Assembly: GCA_019689955.1 (NCBI GenBank)
Contig: JADGGM010000161.1
Coordinates: 1-6,816 of the forward strand
DNA: 6,816 bases
Direction of reading: 5' to 3'
DNA from: Gemmatimonadaceae bacterium
Lineage (GTDB): Bacteria; Gemmatimonadota; Gemmatimonadetes; Gemmatimonadales; Gemmatimonadaceae
The translations under genes and the position numbers were made by a program. This document shows, one piece after another, positions 1 through 6,816 of the stretch (position 1 is its first letter; the number at the start of each line of letters is the position of its first letter). The notes under the pieces were generated by a model, which made no database searches, had not been told where the DNA came from, and was given only the letters and a program-made list of their open reading frames with translations.

Positions 1-138
1 GCGCGAGGGTGAAGGACGGGAGCTGACGTCACGGCACGAGGAGATGGGAGGCGGGCTCGGCGCACCACCGGATCGCGTTGCGCGAAGGATAGCCCGGACG
101 CCCCCCACGGAACAGGGGCGCCACCCGCGCTCGTGGAA

Positions 139-169
139 ATTCGTCCCGAATGATGGCACATTTCAGTGC
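139..169. repeat. Two adjacent short inverted repeats in the gcvP leader
   Basis: ATTCG-TCC-CGAAT (139-151) is a perfect 5-base dyad with a 3-base centre. It is followed at once by GCAC-ATTTCA-GTGC (156-169), a 4-base dyad with a 6-base centre. They sit about 100-130 bases upstream of the gcvP start, in the most AT-rich part of an otherwise very GC-rich leader. That placement would suit an operator or an mRNA structure. I recognise no regulator consensus, and arms this short can occur by chance. Confidence 0.25.
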
Positions 170-262
170 TGTAGTCGATGTCGCGGGAGCTGCGTCCCCG
201 TAGCGCCCGATGCCGATCCACGTCCCAGCCATGCCCATCCGCGCGCTCCGCGCAGCTTCTTC

Positions 263-267
263 GAGGG
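263..267 (+). promoter_or_regulatory. Probable gcvP ribosome binding site
   Basis: GAGGG lies 4 bases before the ATG at 272 and 13 bases before the in-frame ATG at 281. It is the only Shine-Dalgarno-like sequence near the conserved N-terminus. Neither spacing is ideal, so it supports initiation in this place without deciding between the two ATGs. Confidence 0.45.
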
Positions 268-271
268 TGCC

Positions 272-3163
<2,892 letters not shown>

Positions 3164-3188
3164 CGCGCCGGCGGGGGTCGGATGCACG

Positions 3189-3221
3189 AAGGGGAGCGTG
3201 CCGTGGGCACGCTCCCCTTTT
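3189..3221 (+). terminator. Intrinsic terminator after gcvP
   Basis: GGGGAGCGTGC (3191-3201) pairs perfectly with GCACGCTCCCC (3207-3217). One more C-G pair closes a 3-base loop (3203-3205), and the flanking AA/TT extends the stem. The + strand stem is followed by TTTT (3218-3221), the usual form of a Rho-independent terminator, 25 bases after the gcvP stop codon. Read from the other side it is also downstream of gcvH, but the - strand tail is only TTCGT. It may therefore stop gcvH transcription weakly as well. A smaller GGCGG/CCGCC hairpin (3253-3267) lies directly after the gcvH stop. Confidence 0.9.
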
Positions 3222-3269
3222 GCCTTGGGCGGTGCGGCGAGCCGTCAGGCCGGGCGGTGCACCCGCCGC

Positions 3270-3662
3270 TTACTTCTCGCCGATGTGCGCCGCGTACTCG
3301 TCGGGGCCGAGGAGCTGGTCGCGCTCCCCGTTGTTCTTGACGCGGAGGCGCACCATCCACCCTTCGCCGTACGGGTCGGTGTTCACGAGGCTCGGCTCCT
3401 TGTCGAGGCGCGGGTTGACCGCGACCACCTCGCCGGCGAGGGGGGCGAACAGCTCGGAGACGGCCTTCACCGCCTCGATGGTCCCGAAGACGTCCATGCG
3501 CCCGAAGGTGTCGCCGACCTTGGGGAGCTCGACGTAGACCACGTCGCCCAGCTCGCCCTGCGCGTAGTCCGTGATCCCGACTTGCACGACGTCCGGTTGG
3601 TCGGTCGGCTTGACGTACTCGTGCTCTTCGGTGTACAGGAGATCGGTCGGGATATTGGACAC
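3270..3662 (-). CDS. gcvH: Glycine cleavage system H protein (lipoyl carrier)
   Basis: This small cytoplasmic carrier protein has a lipoyl group that shuttles the aminomethyl intermediate from GcvP to GcvT and is reoxidised by lipoamide dehydrogenase. The product has 130 residues, the usual size. It opens with the family signature MSNIPTDLLYTEEHEYV, and the lipoylation motif GTIEAVKAVSELFAP places the modified lysine at Lys66. GITDYAQGELGDVVYVELP (29-47) is the typical biotinyl/lipoyl-domain strand region. The start is GTG at 3662: it begins exactly at the conserved N-terminus and has GGAG 6 bases upstream. A GTG 12 bases further upstream (3674) would add MECR, but it overlaps that ribosome site and is less likely. 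The gene is convergent with gcvP, 106 bases from its stop, and divergent from the peptidase operon, with its own promoter. Confidence 0.96.
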   Translation of the reverse strand: MSNIPTDLLYTEEHEYVKPTDQPDVVQVGITDYAQGELGDVVYVELPKVGDTFGRMDVFGTIEAVKAVSELFAPLAGEVVAVNPRLDKEPSLVNTDPYGEGWMVRLRVKNNGERDQLLGPDEYAAHIGEK

Positions 3663-3668
3663 GCGGCA

Positions 3669-3672
3669 CTCC
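3669..3672 (-). promoter_or_regulatory. gcvH ribosome binding site
   Basis: Read on the - strand, GGAG is followed by the 6-base spacer TGCCGC and then the GTG at 3662. It decides the start: the competing GTG at 3674 overlaps this element and has nothing comparable upstream. Confidence 0.75.
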
Positions 3673-3701
3673 ACGCGAGAGGGTAGGTCGGAATGGCGCG
3701 A

Positions 3702-3730
3702 AGTCTATCGGGGCGGGTTGTGGGTGTCAA
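3702..3730 (-). promoter_or_regulatory. Sigma70-type promoter of gcvH
   Basis: On the - strand, a perfect -35 hexamer TTGACA (3730-3725) is followed by exactly 17 bases and the -10 hexamer TAGACT (3707-3702), which matches the consensus at four of six positions. Transcription would begin near 3695, giving a leader of roughly 30 bases that contains the GGAG ribosome site. This is the best promoter match in the window and shows that gcvH is expressed independently of gcvP. It lies inside the 121-base divergent region, so it could affect transcription of the peptidase operon on the other strand. I found no equally good + strand promoter there; the AT-richer GTGTAAGGGTATTT (3747-3760) is the only candidate area. 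Confidence 0.8.
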
Positions 3731-3783
3731 GAAAGCGCCCGGCGCCGTGTAAGGGTATTTCTCGCCCCCGTCCGTCCCTCCGC

Positions 3784-5217
3784 ATGACGATCATGCGAAC
3801 TTCCTTCCTCCCCCGCACGGCAGCCGCCCTCCTCGCGGCACTCCCCGCATCGCTGCCGGCACAGACGCCATTCACGGTGCCCGAGATCCCGGTCGAGCGG
3901 TATGCGCTCCCGAACGGGCTCACGGTGCTCCTCTCTCCCGATCACTCGTCCAGCGTCGTGACGGTGGACGTGTGGTACCACGTCGGCTCGAAGAACGAGA
4001 CGCCGGGGCGGACGGGGTTCGCGCACCTGTTCGAGCACATGATGTTTCAGGGCTCGGCGCACATCCCGTACGGCGTCCACCCCAAGACGATCGAGAGCGT
4101 GGGGGGCGTCCTGAACGGCAGCACGCAGGACGACCGCACCAACTACTACGAGACGGTGCCGAGCAACCAGCTCGCGACCGCGCTCTGGCTGGAGAGCGAT
4201 CGGATGGGGTTCCTCCTCCCGGCGCTCGACCAGCGGAAGCTCGACGCGCAGCGCGACGTGGTGAAGAACGAGCGCCGCCAGCGGGTCGACAACCAGCCGT
4301 TCGGCGCCGCCGATGAGGCGATCCGCCGAGCGCTGTACGCGCCGACGAACCCGTACTCGTGGCCCGTGATCGGCTCGATGGCCGACCTCTCGGCGGCCAC
4401 GCTCGACGACGTCGAGACGTTCTTCCGCACGTACTATGCGCCGAACAACGCGACGCTCGCCGTGGTCGGCGACTTCGACGTGGCACGGGCGAAGGCGCTG
4501 ATCGCGCGCTACTTCGGCCCGATCCCGAGCGGCCCGCCGGTGCCGCGCCCGGCGATCGCGCCGGTGACGCTCGCGGCCGAGCGGCGGCTGGTGCTCGAGG
4601 ACCGGCGCGCGCGCGAGCCGGAGCTCCGCATCATTTGGCCGACGGTCCCCCTGCGCCACCCGGACGAGCCGGCGCTGTCCGTGCTCGCCCGCACCCTCGT
4701 CCAGGACCGGACGAGCCGCCTCACCAAGCTGCTCGTGTACGACCGCCAGGTCGCGACGCGCGTGAGCGCGTGGCAGGGGGCGAAGGAGGGGGTGGGGACG
4801 CTCGAGATCGACGTCACGCCGCGCCCCGGCGTGTCGCTCGCCACGGTGGAGCAGCTCGTCGACAGCGCGCTCGCCGCGCTCCGCACGACCGCGCCGATCA
4901 CCGAGGCCGAGGTGGAGCGGTACCGGCGCTACACGCAGGTCATGACGGTGCTCAGCCTGGACGGCTCGATGATGCGCGCCGAGATGCTCCTGTACGGGGA
5001 GACCTTCGCCGGCGACCCCGCCTACTACCGGACGAGCACCGCCGCGCTCCTCGCCGTCACGCCGGCCGACCTGGCGCGCGTGGCCGCGACGTACCTCACC
5101 CCCGGGCGCGTCGTGCTGAGCATGGTGCCCGCGGGGAAGCTGGCCCTCATCGCCGCACCGGACTCATCGTACACCAATGTCACACCATCGTCGAATGCTC
5201 CATCGAATGCACCATAG
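3784..5217 (+). CDS. Secreted M16 zinc peptidase, catalytic subunit
   Basis: This is an M16 family (insulinase/mitochondrial processing peptidase type) metallopeptidase of 477 residues, the size of the short M16B class. A signal peptide is visible: a basic N-terminus, the hydrophobic stretch AAALLAALPASL (13-24) and likely cleavage after Ala26 (LPA/QTP), so the protein should be periplasmic. The zinc site is HLFEH, with His81, Glu84 (catalytic base) and His85. The distal ligand is very probably Glu163 in VVKNERRQR. The R/Y substrate motif is incomplete: Arg312 (SRL) is present, but the positions matching the usual tyrosines are Val323 and Thr325. This suggests it needs the next gene's product as partner. 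The ATG at 3784 is preferred over 3793 only because it is first; neither has a Shine-Dalgarno sequence, and both leave the signal peptide intact. The 3' end overlaps the next gene. Natural substrates are unknown. Confidence 0.92.
   Translation: MTIMRTSFLPRTAAALLAALPASLPAQTPFTVPEIPVERYALPNGLTVLLSPDHSSSVVTVDVWYHVGSKNETPGRTGFAHLFEHMMFQGSAHIPYGVHPKTIESVGGVLNGSTQDDRTNYYETVPSNQLATALWLESDRMGFLLPALDQRKLDAQRDVVKNERRQRVDNQPFGAADEAIRRALYAPTNPYSWPVIGSMADLSAATLDDVETFFRTYYAPNNATLAVVGDFDVARAKALIARYFGPIPSGPPVPRPAIAPVTLAAERRLVLEDRRAREPELRIIWPTVPLRHPDEPALSVLARTLVQDRTSRLTKLLVYDRQVATRVSAWQGAKEGVGTLEIDVTPRPGVSLATVEQLVDSALAALRTTAPITEAEVERYRRYTQVMTVLSLDGSMMRAEMLLYGETFAGDPAYYRTSTAALLAVTPADLARVAATYLTPGRVVLSMVPAGKLALIAAPDSSYTNVTPSSNAPSNAP
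5176..5217 (+). repeat. 12-base tandem repeat spanning the overlap of the two peptidase genes
   Basis: TCGAATGCTCCA (5191-5202) is followed directly by TCGAATGCACCA (5203-5214), 11 of 12 bases identical. A degenerate earlier relative, AATG...CCATCG, lies at 5176-5190. In the upstream gene the repeat encodes the C-terminal SSNAPSNAP and the stop codon. In the downstream gene's frame each copy supplies an ATG (5177, 5195, 5207). Because 12 is a multiple of three, gain or loss of a copy would keep both reading frames. Confidence 0.7.
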
Positions 5218-6661
5218 CTCTCGCGCCCGCGGGCGCGGCGCGCTCCTCCTCGCGCTCCTGATAGCCGTTGCGGGGCGAGGCGCGGCCGCGCAGGGCGCGG
5301 GCGCGCCCCCGGCGCCGGCGCTCGATCGCACGCTCCCGCCCACGGTGCCTTCCGCGAAGCCGCTCGTCTTCCCCGCGCCGCAGCAGCGCTCGCTCGCGAA
5401 CGGGATCCCCGTCGCGATCATGGAGGACCACTCGCGCCCGGTGGTGATGGTCTCGGCGGTGATCCGCGTGTCCCCGCTCGTGGAGCCGACGGCGAAGGTG
5501 GGGCTCGGCCGCGTCGTCGCGGCGCTCATGGGGGAGGGGACGACGCGCCACACCGCGGACCAGCTCACCGAGGCGTTCGGCGCGCTCGGGAACACCGTGT
5601 CGCCCACCGGCTTCTACACCATCACGGCGAACGTCGACCGCTCGCTCGACCTGATGGCGGAGCAGTTCTTGCACCCCGCGTTCCCGCAGGCCGCGCTCGA
5701 TCGGATCAGGACGCGCATGGTCGCCGACCTCGCGCGCGCCCGCGAGCGTCCGGACTACATCGCCCAGCGCGTCATGATGCAGCATCTGTACGGCGCGGAC
5801 GACCCGCGCGCACGCGCGGCGACGGCGGCGACGCTGCAGGCGATCACGCGCGAGGACGTCGTGCGCTTCTACGAGACGTACTACCGCCCCCCCAACGTGA
5901 AGCTCGTCATCGCCGGCGACATCACGCCGCGGGAAGCGGTGGCCAAGCTCGATCGGGCGTTCGGCCACCTGGCGCGCGGCACCGCGGGGACGGTCGCGCC
6001 GCCCCCCGTGCGGCCGATCGACTCGACCGTCGTCTACCTGTACGACCGCCCCGGCTCGGCGCAGAGCGCGATCGTCGTGGCGCAGCGCTTGCCGCCGCGC
6101 GACTCGCCCGACCGCACGGCGCTCGAGCTGCTCAACACGGTGCTCGGCGGCGCGTTCAACAGCCGCCTCAACCTCGACCTGCGCGAGCAGCACCACTACG
6201 CGTACTTCGCGCAGTCGTCGGTGGACTTCCCGCCGCTCGGCGCGCCGGGGACGCTCGTGGCGCAGACCGAGGTGGAGACGGACAAGACCGACAGCGCGCT
6301 CGCCGCGATGGTGCGCGATGTGCGCGACATCCGCGACGCCACGCCGGTGACGGCCGACGAGCTCGCGTTCGCGCGCGCGGCGATGACCCGCGACCTCCCC
6401 CTGCGCCTCGAGACGGTGGCCGCCCGGGCGATGGCGCTCGCCGACCTCGTGGAGCGCGACGAGCCGCTCGACTACTACCGCCGCATCGGCGACGACTACA
6501 GGCGTGTCTCCCTCGACCGCGTGCGGCGCGTGGCCGCGCACTACATTTCTCCGCAGCGCATGGTGCTCGTGGTCGTGGGGGACCGGCACGCCATCGAGCC
6601 CGCGCTGCGCGCCTCGAGCGTCGCTCCTCTCGTCATCGTCCCACCGCTGTCGGCCGAGTGA
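5177..6661 (+). CDS. Secreted M16-fold protein, zinc site lost, R/Y-motif partner subunit
   Basis: The product has 494 residues from the first ATG (484 from 5207) and an M16 fold without the catalytic centre. A signal peptide is visible: basic RARGRG, hydrophobic ALLLALLIAVA (22-32) and likely cleavage at AAA/QG (after 38), then a Pro/Ala-rich linker to about residue 70. Aligned with the upstream protein, the HxxEH positions are Arg112, Ala115 and Ala116, so no zinc can be bound there. The R/Y motif is kept: GGAFNSRLNLDLREQ (324-338) then HHYAYF, with Arg330, Tyr341 and Tyr343. In known two-subunit M16B peptidases one chain carries zinc and the other the R/Y motif, so I infer a periplasmic heterodimer with the preceding product. 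The gene overlaps that gene by 41, 23 or 11 bases depending on the start (5177, 5195 or 5207). None has a Shine-Dalgarno sequence, which fits translational coupling. The start is uncertain; 5207 gives the most usual signal peptide. Confidence 0.9.
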   Translation: MSHHRRMLHRMHHSSRARGRGALLLALLIAVAGRGAAAQGAGAPPAPALDRTLPPTVPSAKPLVFPAPQQRSLANGIPVAIMEDHSRPVVMVSAVIRVSPLVEPTAKVGLGRVVAALMGEGTTRHTADQLTEAFGALGNTVSPTGFYTITANVDRSLDLMAEQFLHPAFPQAALDRIRTRMVADLARARERPDYIAQRVMMQHLYGADDPRARAATAATLQAITREDVVRFYETYYRPPNVKLVIAGDITPREAVAKLDRAFGHLARGTAGTVAPPPVRPIDSTVVYLYDRPGSAQSAIVVAQRLPPRDSPDRTALELLNTVLGGAFNSRLNLDLREQHHYAYFAQSSVDFPPLGAPGTLVAQTEVETDKTDSALAAMVRDVRDIRDATPVTADELAFARAAMTRDLPLRLETVAARAMALADLVERDEPLDYYRRIGDDYRRVSLDRVRRVAAHYISPQRMVLVVVGDRHAIEPALRASSVAPLVIVPPLSAE

Positions 6662-6816
6662 CTCGGACCGGGCGCCCGTCGGGCCCTCCCGCGGGGCGTG
6701 CTCGCGCGTGCCGTGGACGCTCCGGAGAGCGGAACCGTCCGATGGCGCCGCCATGTCGCTTCCTCCGGTGCCGGAGCTCTGTGATTGACTCGCATGATGG
6801 ACCCCTCGCCCCCTCC
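6662..6816. other. Downstream region without a supported gene
   Basis: This stretch follows the stop codon of the second peptidase gene. It contains GC-rich dyads, including the perfect palindrome CGGGCGCCCG (6669-6678) and a small GCTC/GAGC hairpin with a CGGA loop (6719-6730). None has a T run, so I do not call a terminator. Tandem ATG codons at 6794 and 6797 are followed only by MDPSPP-like coding before the window ends. This could be the start of another + strand gene, but nothing here proves it. Confidence 0.4.

Larger units (their letters stand above)
1..271 (+). other. gcvP leader / intergenic region, no gene seen
   Basis: This stretch precedes the glycine dehydrogenase gene. The frame used by gcvP stays open to the left edge, but translation of this part gives an Arg/Pro/Ser-rich low-complexity peptide unlike any GcvP N-terminus, so I treat it as non-coding. 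A GC-rich hairpin can form between CGCCCC at 99-104 and GGGGCG at 115-120, with no T run after it. The least GC-rich part is about 134-180 and contains the inverted repeats listed separately. I found no convincing -35/-10 pair and no glycine riboswitch core. An 8-base palindrome, TGACGTCA, lies at 24-31 and may be chance. Confidence 0.5.

Noticed and set aside
154..169. TGGCAC followed by TGC, resembling a sigma54 promoter upstream of gcvP.
   Set aside because: The GG to GC spacing is 11 bases instead of the required 10 and the downstream element is AGTGC rather than TTGC. No enhancer site or sigma54 context is visible.
44..271. Upstream extension of the gcvP frame to an ATG at 44 (76 extra residues).
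   Set aside because: The added peptide is low-complexity and unlike GcvP N-termini. The conserved [11 protein letters not shown] sequence begins shortly after the ATG at 272, and the resulting length matches the family.
1..271. Possible glycine riboswitch before gcvP.
   Set aside because: I looked for the conserved aptamer core on the + strand and did not see it. A covariance search would settle this.
6752..6787. An ATG-started 11-codon open frame after the second peptidase gene.
   Set aside because: It is too short, lacks a ribosome site and has no recognisable features; chance is sufficient.
6504..6795. Open frames on both strands overlapping the end of the second peptidase gene.
   Set aside because: They overlap the conserved C-terminal coding region of the M16 protein and have compositions typical of out-of-frame translation.

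Overview
The window is about 70% GC and is compact: four complete genes in two functional blocks, with little intergenic space. The extreme GC bias creates very long antisense open frames that are not genes. Gram-negative-type signal peptides, a one-chain glycine dehydrogenase and a tandem pair of secreted M16 peptidases suggest a soil-type, high-GC Gram-negative bacterium. Gemmatimonadota is my best guess from overall style. This is an inference, and a myxobacterium or another high-GC lineage cannot be excluded from the sequence alone. I see no mobile element, tRNA, rRNA or CRISPR array.

Block 1 (1-3730) holds two parts of the glycine cleavage system. A 271-base leader precedes gcvP (+ strand, 272-3163), the PLP-dependent P protein that decarboxylates glycine. 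It ends just before a strong intrinsic terminator (3189-3221). Facing it on the - strand is gcvH (3270-3662), the lipoyl carrier protein that receives the aminomethyl group from GcvP. gcvH has its own near-consensus sigma70 promoter (TTGACA-17 bp-TAGACT, 3730-3702) and a well-spaced GGAG ribosome site that fixes its GTG start. The two partner genes are therefore convergent and separately transcribed. gcvT and the lipoamide dehydrogenase gene are not in the window.

Block 2 (3784-6661) is a two-gene + strand operon, divergent from gcvH. It encodes two exported M16 (insulinase/mitochondrial-processing-peptidase-like) proteins. The first carries the zinc site HxxEH plus the distal glutamate but lacks the tyrosines of the R/Y substrate-binding motif. 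The second has lost every zinc ligand but keeps the R/Y motif. This split is the known pattern of heterodimeric M16B peptidases, so the two products very probably form one periplasmic enzyme. The genes overlap inside a short 12-base tandem repeat that supplies three in-frame ATG codons for the second gene.

The last 155 bases (6662-6816) show no supported gene. Overall this is ordinary chromosomal housekeeping DNA. I did not find an undescribed system. The points most worth a second look are the repeat at the peptidase gene junction, the active/inactive peptidase pairing, and the dyads in the gcvP leader.
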